64,000 nt of DNA from Bimuria novae-zelandiae CBS 107.79. Taxonomy: Eukaryota; Ascomycota; Dothideomycetes; Pleosporales; Didymosphaeriaceae. Position numbers and translations under genes: made by a program. Shown here piece by piece: positions 46,313 through 58,211 of this stretch (positions are counted from its first letter, which is position 1; each line of letters starts with the position of its first letter). The stretch spans positions 262,371 to 326,370 of the forward strand of contig ML976730.1 in assembly GCA_010015655.1 (NCBI GenBank), given 5' to 3'. Below the pieces are notes generated by a model. The model saw nothing but the letters and a program-made list of their open reading frames with translations, made no database searches and was not told the origin of the DNA.

Positions 46313-47476
46313 GAGGAAATAAACTTGTTATAAGGTGTAATATACTAAGTACTTAAAAAAGGAAGGTCCTAAAGGTGTTTAACGCTGGCTATAACCCTCC
46401 GAGGAGGCGCAAAACTAACCTATAGAGGGCACCTCTACGCGTCCTACGATTTATAGGCACAAATACGCCTATAGAGGAGCAGGAACCTACAGAGGAGCAG
46501 GGATCCACAGAGGAGCAGGGACCCACAGAGGAGCATGGACCCATAGAGGGGCAAGGACCTATAGAGGGGCAAGGACCTATAGAGAATAATAATAGCGTTA
46601 ATATATACGTTAATAAGTATTACCGTAAAAATAAAGAGCCTTAGTTTGCCTAAAGGCCTACGTTGCTAGAAAATAAATAATTACCTAATAAAGGAATATT
46701 TAACAAAGTTATTAGTAATAAAAGTAACAGTAAGCGTAAGTAGCCGCCTAATAGAAAGGTATTAAATAATAACTTAATTTTAGGTAGAGTTAAGATACTA
46801 ATATAGCTAAAAATTAATAAAATTAGTAAAACGCATAATAACGGGGTATTTAATAAATTACTAAAGTTATATAAAGTTAAGCTATATATTACTTACTACT
46901 AGCGTACGTTCCTACGTAAAAAGAAAATTAAGACTAAATTTAATACTAAAATAAAAATATATATACACTTCTACGTAGAACTCTAGCAATAGGTAAATAA
47001 GATTGTAAAAGACCTTGTATAGTTAATTCCGCCTATAAAAATAGCGGTACAAAGTCTAATAGTAGTTATATATACACTATAAGTACCTAAGTAATAGAGA
47101 CTTACGTATTTTCTTAAATATAGTAATAATATTACTTTTAAGTAGGTCGTTAAACGCGTGTAAAAGTTAAAGAAGAAGTTTATTATTAAGGTAACTTATA
47201 TTAACTTTAATTTAATACTAGTAGAGCTAAAAGCTGACTAGAATAATTAAATATATAATAAGAGGGTATTTAGCTTATATAGCTCCGCTTAGAGCTCTCT
47301 ATTATAACTTACTATAACTTATCGCTAGCTACACGACCTGTTAGAGGTCCTCGCATATATTACTGTTAGTAAGGGCCCTATAATCGCGATCCGCGATAAA
47401 TGGCGATGCTAGGATACCTATTATTGTAACTATCTATACGTGTGCTGGGTTAAACGTACGCCTAAGTAATCTAATT
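46313..47476 (+). pseudogene. Unidentified RIPed reading frame with hexapeptide repeats
   Basis: From about 46370 a plus-strand register continues through element B: it is split at 47472-47476 (TAATT) and resumes at 54626, reading on in frame to about 54.8 kb (RYIINKLYNNVRLSFLLAKK). It begins NAGYNPPRRRKTN, passes an 18-bp tandem repeat encoding TEEQGP-like units, is Asn/Lys-rich in the middle, and later has 'LTITYRQLHDLLEVLAYITV' and Cys-containing 'RCQDTYYCNYLYVC'. I do not recognise the family. A related fragment lies at 15.6-15.9 kb on minus, so it is repetitive and probably another mobile element's protein. Stops are TAG/TAA. Confidence 0.5.
46471..46578 (+). repeat. 18-bp coding minisatellite (6 copies)
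   Basis: Six tandem 18-bp units of the type ACAGAGGAGCAGGGACCC encode TEEQGP, TEEHGP and IEGQGP variants, in frame with the surrounding degenerate reading frame. Later units carry more A/G changes (GAG to GGG, CAG to CAA). Confidence 0.9.
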
Positions 47477-47900
47477 TATTATAAGGCGCTCACACCTTCG
47501 TCCGATCCGGGTTAGGGCGGTAAGGCTAGAGTAGGACTTTATAGATTATTTAGTAGTATAAATTAATGCGATACTTAGTGCGTGGCTATATAATTTAATT
47601 TTATAATAAATAAAATAACTATTAGTCTATATAGGAGAACGAACTTGCATGAAAGATATATAAGTTAACTATAAAGAGCGTAATATATAATATTACTTAA
47701 TATATATCCTTAGCCTACTTAGATGCTTAGTACTACTAATTAATTAAGTAGTTACGTATATTACTTCGTTACTTAGTACTACTAATTAACTAAGTAATTA
47801 CGTAATTATAGAGCTAGCTCCTTAGCGTGCTTATTAAGGTTATTTTAACTACTAGTCTTATTAATCGCTTACTCCCTTTTTTTATCCTTAGTTTATAACA
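47477..47900 (-). repeat. 3' LTR of element B
   Basis: This 424-bp copy is paired with 54197-54620 and ends TTTATAACA. It has internal near-repeats of ACTTAGTACTACTAATTAA. Confidence 0.9.
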
Positions 47901-47905
47901 CTATT

Positions 47906-48425
47906 CCCCCTTTTAGTTTTTATCCTTAAAGAGTTATACCCGCTAACTATTTATTTAGCACTTATCGTTACCGTAAGCTTATTACCGCTATTAAGGTATA
48001 TAGGACTATTATAGTATTAAAGTACTTGAACTATAAGGCCTACTCGCGGGTTTATAAGGTGTCTATTTATTCTAAAAAGTATAGTAAGTACCTAAAGAGG
48101 GGCGCTTAGTGTAACGTAGCTATTACTCGCAACAAGGTTTCTTATCTAGTGGCTAAAAAACAAAAATTAGATGCGTAGATACTAGAGGCGCGAAAGGAGC
48201 AGGATACTATATTTAAGATTCTATATATAGCTTATGCAAAAGAGAAGCGTTTATTAAAATAGTTAGCTCTTAACGCAAAGCGTACTAAGAAGCTAAATAT
48301 TATTAAAAATACTATTTTAAAGAAGCTAAATAAAAATTTAGTCTAGCCTGCCTAGTCTGCTAGTCCTACTAAGCTAACCCTTACTATTTAGTTAGCTATA
48401 GAAGAGCTTCTTTTTAACTTTTAAA
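47906..48425 (+). pseudogene. Antisense accessory frame of element B
   Basis: On plus, between the minus-strand integrase end and the 3' LTR, about 170 codons stay in one register with stops only as TAG or TAA. Protein-like segments are STYRYRKLITAIKVYRT, LKYLNYKAYSRVYKVSIYSK, a single Cys region (GA-x-CNVAITRNKVSYLVAKK) and a Lys/Glu-rich coiled coil (ILEARKEQDTIFKILYIAYA). It starts within about 10 bp of the LTR, so the LTR could drive it in the antisense direction. I have the impression of similar hypothetical proteins near fungal gypsy elements, but cannot name one. Confidence 0.55.
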
Positions 48426-51400
48426 ATAATCCTATCTTACTATTATCCTAGTTCCATAGTCTTGGTGTTTCTAGGTTTTTTTGTAGAAATCCTTTAGTGC
48501 TATATTATAGTTAGTAAGATTTTTTATTAGTTTTTACGTATTATAGCTCTCTGGCTATCCTTCCTACTTTACTAAGTACTTATACTAACGTTTAATCTTT
48601 CGTAGGTCTTTAATTACTTTAATTTTGTACTTTTTATCCTTAAGTTCTAGGTGTAACTTTAATTCGGCGTCTAGTGGTGCTAGTTCTAATAATAATTTGT
48701 GAAAGACTAGGTGTATATACGTATTTATAGGTAGCTATAGTTTAAAATTAACTAGGCCTTAGGCTTCTTAAGTCTTAAATAGTCCTTTTTAAAGGTTATT
48801 TAATTTTTTGCTTAGCCGTATTATTTTAAAAAATTTATAAGAGGAGGACTCCATTCCCCTTTTTAAGGATTAGTCCCTTAACCCTTTTCTTATTTACTTA
48901 TCTTACTATTTACTTATTACGTTATATAATATTTTTACGTAGTATTTCGTGTAAATTTTATATAAGTTCTACCTTATTAGCTGCGTCCTTTATAATGCTT
49001 TTAATATCTAATAGATCTTAGTAAGTTATTAGCTTATATCCGTGGTTGGCGGAGTAGGGCGAGTACCCTATAGTCGCTAACCTTGCGCTATTATATGCTA
49101 GTTAAGCTATTAGTAGTAGCTTAACCTAATTATCTGATAGCTTGTTTACATATATCTAAAGGTATTATTCTAACAATTAGTTAGTTCGCTCTATTTATCT
49201 ATCTATCTCTAGATAGAAGCTCGTCGTGAGCTTATTCTTAATACCTAGTGTAGCGGTAAACGTGGTTTAATATTAAGATGTGAATATCTTAGCTCTATTA
49301 GTAATAAACTTGTCTAGCTATTTAACCTATGATATAAGTTTTTATTTTACTATATAGGCTAGTTCTTTCACTAATATAGCTTCCTTAATTAGCACAAATC
49401 TTAATTCCTTAGTTAGTTAATAGACTATAACTAAAATAAAGTTATAGGGACATTTATTCTCTAGTGCTAGTAACGCTAGGAGCTTTATAATAAAGTCTAT
49501 AGTTATACTAGACTATAGTCTCGGGGGGCGGCTATAGTAGTTATAAAAGGCCGTAGGGCTTATATCTCTTAGGCTTATTCTAATAGCATGCTAAATAGTT
49601 ATCTAATACCTTTTATATTATCTACTATAGCCTAAAAATTGCGTATTTATTCGCGACTTAGCGCGTTGTCTTTATAATCCCTAAGTATTCCTATTCCTTA
49701 TCTTTATATAGGTTTTTAATTAATAGTAGTACTACTTAATTACTTATTTACACCCTATTCCTGTAATCGCGCGTAGATGGTTTCAGAGCCTAATCTAGGT
49801 TATACGCGTGTTAGTTATTATCTATAAGTTTTTTATAGTCTTAGAAGTTAGCTATAAAAGGCTTATAATAGGTAAAGTCTACGCGTCGTGCCTCTAGTAC
49901 AGGCGTAAGCTATGTCTTGTTATAGCATAGCGTTCCATCCCCTGCCTTTGTAAGAATAGTATTATAGTTAATGTCGCTTTCCTTTTTTATAAAATTAGAT
50001 TGTCTACTAAGGGCGTCTACTACTTTATTAGCTATTTCTGCTAGGTAGGTAATCTAAAAGTTATATTTTACTAATTATTTAGACTATCTAGCTTGCCTTC
50101 TGTTAAGCTTCTTTGTAGTTATAAAGTAGGTAAAGTTTAGGTAATTTAAAAAAAACTTCTATTTAATATCTTACTCCTTTAAGTTATGCTTCTTATTCCT
50201 TATAGTAGTTAATAATTACTAAAAGTTTATTAATATAAATTTTATAATTAAGTTCTGCTCCAAAGAACTTCCTTAAATAGTAAAACACTAGTCTCTATTT
50301 CTTATTATTATATTCCTATAGGAGTACGGCTCCTAGCGCGTAGTCTAATACGTTAGTATAGATGTAATACCGCCGTTCTAGGTTATATATCTGCAATAGT
50401 GGCGCAGTTAGAAACAGGCGCTTTAGTCCCTTAAAGGTTTTTTCTCTACGCTCTATAGCTCTTGCTATTTACTAGATTTTATAAGTTCTATTAATAGAGC
50501 GGTTATTTTAGAGTAGTTCCTAATAAATTTACAATCAAAGTTAGCAAAGCTACGGAAAAACTAAATATTTTTTACTAATTTTAGTAAAAGCTATTTTTTT
50601 ATTATTATAATTTTCTTTAACTTTATTTTAAAACCTTCCTAGGATATTACAAATCCTAGATATTCTATTTCTGTAATGTGAAACTTATACTTTTTAAGGT
50701 ATAAGAGCAATCTATACTCCTGTAATTTCTTAAGTACCTTCTAAACGTGCCCTTTATATTCCTCTAAGGAACCGCTCGAATAGATTAACATATTATCTAG
50801 ATATACTATATAGAATACGTCTAAGTATTTATGCAGAAATTAGTTTATAAGTTCTTAAAAGGTTACTAGGGCGTTTGTTAACCCTATTAGTATAATTATA
50901 TACTTGAAAAGGCCATTTCGTGTACGAAAGGCGGTTTTCTATTGATATTTCTTTAATATTTATATTTAATAGAATCTATCCTAAATAATAAACTTCGTAA
51001 ACTACTTATCTCTACGAAGTTAGTCTATAAGCTCTATAATTAGGGGTAATAAATATTAATTTTTAACTATTAGGACGTTTAGCTATTTATAATCTATATA
51101 AAGCTATAGCCTACTATCTCTCTTAGGCACAAAGAGTATTAGAAAGGCTATAAAACTCTAACTAGGCTACTACTTTTTAGAATAGAGATTCTTTTTTAAT
51201 AGTTTCTTTAACTCTCTTTTTTAGTTTTATATAAGGGACCGTAGGCGCTCTGGCTATAACTTAGCTCTTTTTACTAGTAGTATTTTATAATCTTATTTTT
51301 AATATTTAGGTAAGACTATCTCGTCGTATTCCTTAAATAAGTCTATAAATTCTTAGTACTTTACTAGTAGACTAGGGTTCTTATTAACTATCCTAGCTAA

Positions 51401-53691
51401 TTATATCTATAGACATTTCACCTATTTTAAGTATTACTATAATATCTTATTTATCCTGTAAACTAATATCTTTTATATCGTGGATATATTATTCCCCTTT
51501 TTTACTTAAGGTTCCTGTAGGGTTCCCTTCCACCGTGGCTCTACTAGAGCTATTATAAATAGTTTCTAGGGTAAGATTATCCTAGTAAGCTAATCTATCT
51601 CTAGATTATACTACTTAAGCTATTTATAACTAATAATAGCTTCTGTATCTTCTATTTTAGTAATAGTAAAGACATGCTAGCTTTTTAAGCTTTTAATATT
51701 AACTTATACTAGCGCCGTCTCTAGGCGTAGCTAGCTATTATTATATCCTTATAATTAGGTCCTATCTACAAGCCCTATTTATAATAGTATTTTTTTATTC
51801 TAATAAGGTATATTATATCTTTTAAATACTTCTAGGGCTATTAGACATATATTTACCATTAGATTAATAAGTGCTGTAATACGATATCTATATATTATTA
51901 TATTTTTAATTAAGCGTGTCTTAACTTAGCAAGTATCTACTTAATAAGCTATAATAATTATACTATTACTAGTATAGCTTATTGCCTAGTAATGCCCTAG
52001 TTTTTTAAGTCCTTAGGCTTACTATCTAGATCCGTAGCTTCTTAAATCTAGTTCTTAACCTAAGCTAGTTTCGAGATTTTCTTAACCTTATACTATTTAT
52101 AATACTAATAGTATATAATATAGGCCTTTTTAATTTTATTAGATTTATATATTCCTAGTATCTTATACTAAAAGTAGTTTAAAGTAAGGCATTTATATCT
52201 TATAATTTTATAGTAGCTTAGTTAGTCTTTAGAGGAGGTTGTCTCCTCCTATAGGCTTAGATACGCTAAGCACTATAGGTAATACTTATTTTACTAAATA
52301 GATAGGTAGGTTTCCTCGTGTCCTGTCTAGGTTACTCCTGTAACGTTTCTAGGGTTGTAGGGATCTATGCCACGTGGGAACTATCTAGTTGCGTATTTCT
52401 ACTAGGCATAGATATCGCAGGTGTCTTTAAAGCACCTATAGTAGCTATTCTACTTATAGTGTTTTATCTACTAAAGTAGAAAGTGTTTATAGTAGTTATT
52501 AGGTATCTTATACTAGTCTTTGCCTATTTAATAATAGTCTAGATTACTAAGGTTGTAAGCTACCTTAGCCTATCCGTTATAATACTATTAATATTCTTTC
52601 TTAGTATATTACTACTATTCCGTACGTGCGTATTGCTTAATTATTATAATTTAATATAAATAGCGTACTAGTACTTTTTATATCTTTTTAGCTCGCTAGT
52701 AGGCGTCCTAAGTATATAGTTCTTATACTATTATTTTTAAGTACACTAAGGTAGGTAATATAGCCTACTATTACATACCTAGTATATTTCTTTTACTAGT
52801 TAGCTAAAGATATTATACTCTTATAGAACTATTTATTCTTTTACTTATTTTATTAAATTAGAGATCTCCTGCGTGAAGTCCTTAATCTCATTAATTAAAG
52901 TAAGAGTAGCTATTCCTATATTAAGAAGGTTAATTATATTAACCTCTATTTTTAGCTTCTTGTAGTCTCTAGCAAAATGCCTTTATTCTTTAAAATAAAG
53001 GCATGCTTTGTCCTTATACTATTATTATCTTACTTTAAGAGATATAGAGTTCTTGCCCTGCTTAGATCATCTAAACTTTTAGTTTTAGTTAGCCTATTTC
53101 TTATACTAATAAGTTTTATTCGTTATAATAATATTTTTAATTTTATCGCGGATTATAGACTGCGCATAATTTTTTAATCTCATAAATATACATCTTCTAC
53201 GTTACTTGTCTATTTTTCTTTTATATAAGTAATTATCTACTTTTATAGCTTAATTAATAAGTTCTTTTAGGCTGTTAGATTTCTTTTAATAGACTAGCTC
53301 GTCCTTAATAGCTTCTTTAAGCCTGTTATAGTAGGCGATTATAAGTGGAGTATTCTCCTATTTAACTAATTTTATCTTAATCTATTTAAACTCTAGCATA
53401 TAGAGTACTGCCAATTTTTCCTAGCGTAGACGTTAAAGGCGAATCTTAGCCTAATATTCTTTATTAATTATACTAAACATGTCTTTTATAGCGTTATAAA
53501 AAAATTCCTAATTCTCTATAGCTTCCCTCGTGGTGTTATCGCAATCCTTAAGTTTGTTATTTTTAAGAAAGTTATTAATTATTAGCCTAGCCTACTTTAC
53601 TACCTTGCCTTGCATATTTATGCAGGCAACTAGGATTTTATCTTAGTTAGTCTTAAATATTCCTAGGTTATATTAGATAAATAACTCTATA

Positions 53692-53952
53692 TGTTGGATA
53701 GGCTCTCACTAGTGAAAGGAAAGGAACTGAAAACGGATTACATTCGGAGATTGATTATTGATTGTTCGTTCTATCTACTGAGGAGCGAAGTACATCGCGG
53801 GGTATGGAAGCTAGTCCCATATGGGGCTCGCTCCACACATGTAGTGTTTCGCAACACGACAGAGGTCTCGACGACCATTGATGGGATGCTCGCTCCTCCA
53901 CACACGCATTCCTTGTGACACGCCTGAGGCCTTTGAGATTGTTAATCCGACA
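53692..53952 (+). repeat. Solo LTR (261 bp) in element B gag
   Basis: It begins TGTTGGATAGG, ends AATCCGACA, and is flanked by CTATA at 53687-53691 and 53953-53957. The TGTTGGA start is common in Copia-type LTRs. It is not RIPed. A 75-codon open frame inside is incidental. Confidence 0.9.
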
Positions 53953-54196
53953 CTATAATTATTAAAAATATTACTAGATAATCCTTCCTATTATAAGGCT
54001 TAGGCTTATGGACCTTTAGCGACTACCTTACGTCTTTTTAGATACTTATTTTCTTGTTTATCTAATTAATAATTTCTTAAAGTTATGTAATCTATGCCGC
54101 CTGCTTAGCTATAACTTCTCTTAGAGTCCTTTCTGGGGTTGGCGCTATAGCTAGAGTGCTAGGTCCTGCCATGTCGTACTTAGTAGGTAGTTAAAG

Positions 54197-54620
54197 TGTT
54201 ATAAGGCGCTTACACCTTCGTCTAATTTAGGTTAGGATAGTAAAGCTAAAGTAATACTTTATAAATTATTTAGTAGTATAAGTTAATACGACACTTAGCG
54301 CGTAGCTATATAATTTAATCTTATAATATATAAGATAACTATTAGTCTATATAAGAGAACGTACTCGCATAGAAGATATGTAAGTTTACTATAGGAAGGG
54401 TAGTATAGGAAATTACCTAGTATATATTTTTAGCCTACTTAGTTACTTAGTACTACTAATTAACTAAGCAGTCACGGGTATTACTTTATTACTTAATACT
54501 ACTAATTAACTAAGTAGTTACGTAACTATAGGGCTAGCTCCTTACGTGCTCGTTAAGGTCGTCCTGACCACTAGTCCTATTAAGCGCCCACTCTCTTCCT
54601 TCCGTCCTTGGTTCGTAACA
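54197..54620 (-). repeat. 5' LTR of element B
   Basis: This 424-bp copy begins TGTTATAAGG, ends GTTCGTAACA, and is followed by the TAATT duplication. The gag ATG lies 25 bp inside. Confidence 0.92.
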
Positions 54621-54829
54621 TAATTAGTTTAAGAATTACTACCTAGTAAGTAGTACTATAGTGGCAGTATAGGCGCGCGATATAACACAGGGCAGGTATA
54701 TAATTAATAAGCTATATAATAACGTACGCCTAAGTTTCTTGCTAGCTAAAAAGAAAGCTACGAAGGAAAAGGCAGCTCAGAAATTAGAAAAAAAAAAACA
54801 CTAAATTTAAGCTTAATATAAATAATTTT

Positions 54830-55470
54830 ATAAAGGTTATTGCCGCTAGCTTACTTTTTATAAGTTTATTAGTATAAAGTTAAATTGTTAGCTAATAGTA
54901 AGTTATTTAAATACTTATTATAACTTTAAGAAGCTCCTTAGCATTAGTATAATAAAACTTAATTTACATAAACTTAATAAAGCTTATATATTGAACTTAG
55001 TGCTTCTTTAACTAGTAAAAGAAGTAGGTAATAGCTAAAAAATTAAATAAAATTAAAAAGATACTTCTTAATATTATTAAATATTATTAAACGTAGCTAG
55101 CTTAACCTTAATATACTTATAGACCTGTCTAACGTAAGAATACTATACGTAATATAAAAGTGGTATTTTAAGCTACTAGTGCTATTACTCCTGCGCCTCC
55201 GTAAAATATCGATTTAGTGGCAATCTAAGTATAATAGGCTTATAAAAAGTAATAAGGAGGACGCTGTAGACGTATATAAGAAGAATTGGAAGTAGAAATA
55301 GCGTAATAAGTTACGTAGGGAGAGAGTTAAGTAACTAAGTAAAAGAGCTAGCGTTATTAGCGTAAAGTTTTTATACGCTACGTATAGGCTATTTAACTAA
55401 TTTTTTAATTAAAATTTAACTAAGTACGCGCCTATTTAGTCATAAAATTACCTATAAAGGTATAAAAACC
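54830..55470. other. AT-rich RIPed sequence, unassigned
   Basis: Continuation of the relic that hosts element B. A Lys/Arg-rich plus register with TAG/TAA stops can be followed in places (for example around 55.25-55.40 kb), but I could not define a protein or element end. Confidence 0.4.
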
Positions 55471-55474
55471 TACT

Positions 55475-56750
55475 TAAAATATTATATTTTATTAATACTG
55501 CTAATACCTCTTTCTTTATCACCTCTCTACTATAATAGCTATTATAAAGTAGATAATAGTAATTATTTTAGCAACGTTAGTTACACCTTATATAGCTATT
55601 ATATCTTTTTTTTTGATAATGGCAGATACGATTTAGGTACCTCTGTATATTACTACTAATGCTAACCCTCTAGTGTTGCGCCTCACCCAGTACCTATAGC
55701 ACCCACCTATAGAACTTAAAGAATTCTTGCGTAAATACCTTTTAATTAGAGCATACGCGCTATACTGCCTATTCTAAAAAGTAGGTAAAGTTCTTATAAG
55801 TATAAGCAGGTTTATAATATCTTTTTATTTAGTTTTTTAGCGCCTTAAAGGTATATATAATTAATTAAAATTTAGTAAGTATAGTAATATGTATTTAAGT
55901 ATAATGCCTATTTTTGCCTATAATATAATTATTCTTTCTAACTTATATATAGAGGTATTATTAAGAACTATTACTACTTAATCTCCTAATTATAAATTAT
56001 AATAGAGAAGTACTTTATTCATTAATTTTTTTTAAAAGCTCTGCGTTAATTGCACCTTAGAATATTACATGGTCGACGTAGCCATGCACATTTATAGCAG
56101 GGAGTAAGCTCCATCGCTTTAAGCACCGTGCAGAGTACTGTACGTCGACGGCGTGTTTATGGCCAACCAGGCATACTTTCTATCGCTGGTTCTCTCATTA
56201 TAAGCGCTCTCGTCGAGGCAGACGACCTGCTCTAGTTTATATATTTATTAGCAGCGCGCCCGGAACACCTAACAGAGGCCTTTATAGCGCTCTCTAGCAG
56301 CTTTTAACGTAGCTTTTTAACTCTACCTTATAGCAAGAGCTCTCGTGATAGTGGCTGCTAATGCCTGTATATTAAAGTCGTCGTACAAGAAGGCCTGTAT
56401 TTTATTAATATACGCTATAGGTTTAACCTATAGGGGCTCTAAAATTACGTTTTTATACCACTACTATAGTAATAGTAGGTAACTAGTTTTTACAGACCGC
56501 GAAGGGTATGCCTAACTAAACGCTTCTATATTAAGTTAATATTTATTTATAGTTTTAGGGTTAACTTTAAAAAATTTATAAATTTTATAGTTATTTTACT
56601 TATCTTTTAGATAATTAATAATTACTTATACTATTATGAGCTATAGTTTATGCCTAGTAAGCTTTTTAAGATTAATTAGTATACCTTATAGTACTTAAAA
56701 AATAAAAAATAAATTCTATATTTTCCTTAGTTATATTATTAGCCGTACAA
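55475..56750 (-). mobile_element. Tc1/mariner (IS630-type) element relic
   Basis: Minus-strand reading gives an HTH N-terminal part (PIAYINKIQAFLYDDFNIQA near 56.4 kb), a segment with LDES near 56.2 kb where the first catalytic Asp is expected, a 'SIYKLERIIIL' stretch near 55.93 kb after the second Asp position, and a C-terminal domain. The part at 56.05-56.35 kb is least mutated. A possible terminal TGTACG lies near 56.74-56.76 kb. The left end was not located. It marks the right border of the repeat block. Confidence 0.65.
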
Positions 56751-56985
56751 AATTAGGTGTACGACCATGAAAGCGGGGAAGCGATTACCTAACAAGCGTC
56801 AAGAGTGGGTCGGGACAGTGTTTTGCACAGCACCAATAAGCTTGAGCGTTGACCTGCGATGCAAGACTTGTCCTTTCCCTTCACATCCATCATTGTGCCC
56901 TCGTCTCGACGCACCTCTCGCCTAATGTCGTAAATTTCTTGTCAGAGATTCATTGCATATCCCAACCCTTCCAAAGCGACTCGAC

Positions 56986-58188
56986 ATGTTTGCGACGAAA
57001 ATTTTGTCCCTTGCCGCGTTGCGGCCCAAACGTGTTTTAAAGTCTGGGGAAATGCCCCTTTCCAACATTCCAAAGTATACCACTGGTTCGGGAAAGGTGC
57101 GAGGCTCACGACACGGAAGAGTGATTGAGAAGCCTTAGCGCCCGGACCTACTCTCAAAGTTCCCTCCTGGCTGGCGCCACGAATTATATGGTTTTACCGC
57201 TGATGCGCTCCCTCACATGATATACTTCCTCATTCCCAAGGCCACCACCAAAGCCGATATAGAGGCGTTATTGCTAGAGTCGGGCTTGACCCCTCAAGTC
57301 CCATGTGTTTCTAGGTGATTAACCCAATATTAGCAAAAGTTTGTTTAACACGTCTACTTAGGGAAAAGATATTCTTGTATATTAACAAATTTAATGGATG
57401 AGCCGAGCTTGGTTCTTTTGCGCAGTTCCTAAAAGACGTTGATGTTTTGGAAGCAATACGAAAAACAAAAACGATATACTCTATTTGGCGAGGAAATTGT
57501 TGACCGACGCATAGATGTGAAAGCTCAGCTGCTTAAGGTTGCCACAAACTCCATGTCGGGTACTGGTCATCTCGTTTCGGCCGCCCCGCAGTCGAGCTCC
57601 CAATTCTCCTACTCGAAGCTTGTCCATGCGTGGCATGCTTCGGCTTCGAATGCAATAACAGAATTCAAGGCTCGCGATCGTACTGCAACAGTTTCATTAC
57701 AAAAAATTCTCCGCCCGATTAGGGAATGCCGACGTCTATGGGTGCAGAACCTACCCAATATCAATAATAATTGGGCTGAACGAAGGTTGGTCTACAATTC
57801 TTTGTACTCAATGCTGCATCAGCTGAATGTGGAGGGGCTTTCCCAAGTAAAATATCGTCCGCCCCGTGTACAGCCCTATGAGCTTCCACTCACGGGATGG
57901 ATGATGTACATCGATTTCGAGACGAGTGAGGAAACACAAACAGCCCTACAAGTACTCAATAATCTGGATTTCCTAGGCCATAAGTTGGTGGTCGATGTTG
58001 CCGGAATCCGCAATATCGACGGATCTATCAACACGGGTTCTTCCCAAGGAAGCAACGGGGAAGCTTGGGAAGAGGAGGAACTGAAAAAGAACATATTTCG
58101 CAAATACGACAGAAGCGCTTGGGGATCTCCGGAATCGGTTGTTGGTATATTTGAGGAGCAACAGGGTCTACCAGCAGACACACGCTAG
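56986..58188 (+). pseudogene. RRM-domain gene with two RIP-type stop codons
   Basis: The best model is ATG at 56986, exon 1 to 57314, intron 57315-57425 (GTGATT...TTGCGCAG), exon 2 to TAG at 58186-58188, 363 codons in phase. Two stops break it: TAG at 57136 (after VIEKP) and TAA at 57430. Both are what CAG/CAA give under CpA-to-TpA change. The N-terminus (MFATKILSLAALRPKRVLK) looks mitochondrial. A first RRM-like segment includes MIYFLIPKATTKADIEALLL. A second spans RLWVQNLPN to WMMYIDFETSEETQTALQVL and KLVVDVAG. A 42-nt in-frame intron ending at CTTAG|CGCC would avoid the first stop, and an acceptor at 57435 the second, so a functional spliced gene is not excluded. The long open part is 57442-58188. 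It is distinct in sequence from the RRM gene at 33981. Confidence 0.55.
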
Positions 58189-58211
58189 AGTCGTACGAAG
58201 AAGAAGAGGGA

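Larger units (their letters stand above)
47477..54620 (-). mobile_element. Gypsy element B, complete
   Basis: Two 424-bp LTRs (47477-47900 and 54197-54620) are flanked by TAATT at 47472-47476 and 54621-54625. A minus-strand polypurine tract (AAAAGGGGGAATAG) adjoins the left LTR. Gag starts at ATG 54172 on minus (MAGPSTLAIAPTPERTLRE) and carries a degraded zinc knuckle (CLYFKEQRHFARDY) near 52.97 kb. RT near 51.2-50.6 kb has YLDN for YLDD at about 50.79 kb. RNase H and integrase follow leftward to about 48.5 kb. An antisense frame fills 47906-48425. A solo LTR (53692-53952) sits in gag. The LTR start in the left copy is mutated to TA. Full RIP. Confidence 0.92.

Noticed and set aside
52977..53004. 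Palindrome ATGCCTTTATT...ATAAAGGCAT and the 66-codon plus ORF starting in it
   Set aside because: Lies in the minus-strand gag zinc-knuckle region of element B; the ORF is a shadow and the palindrome is probably chance in AT-rich DNA.
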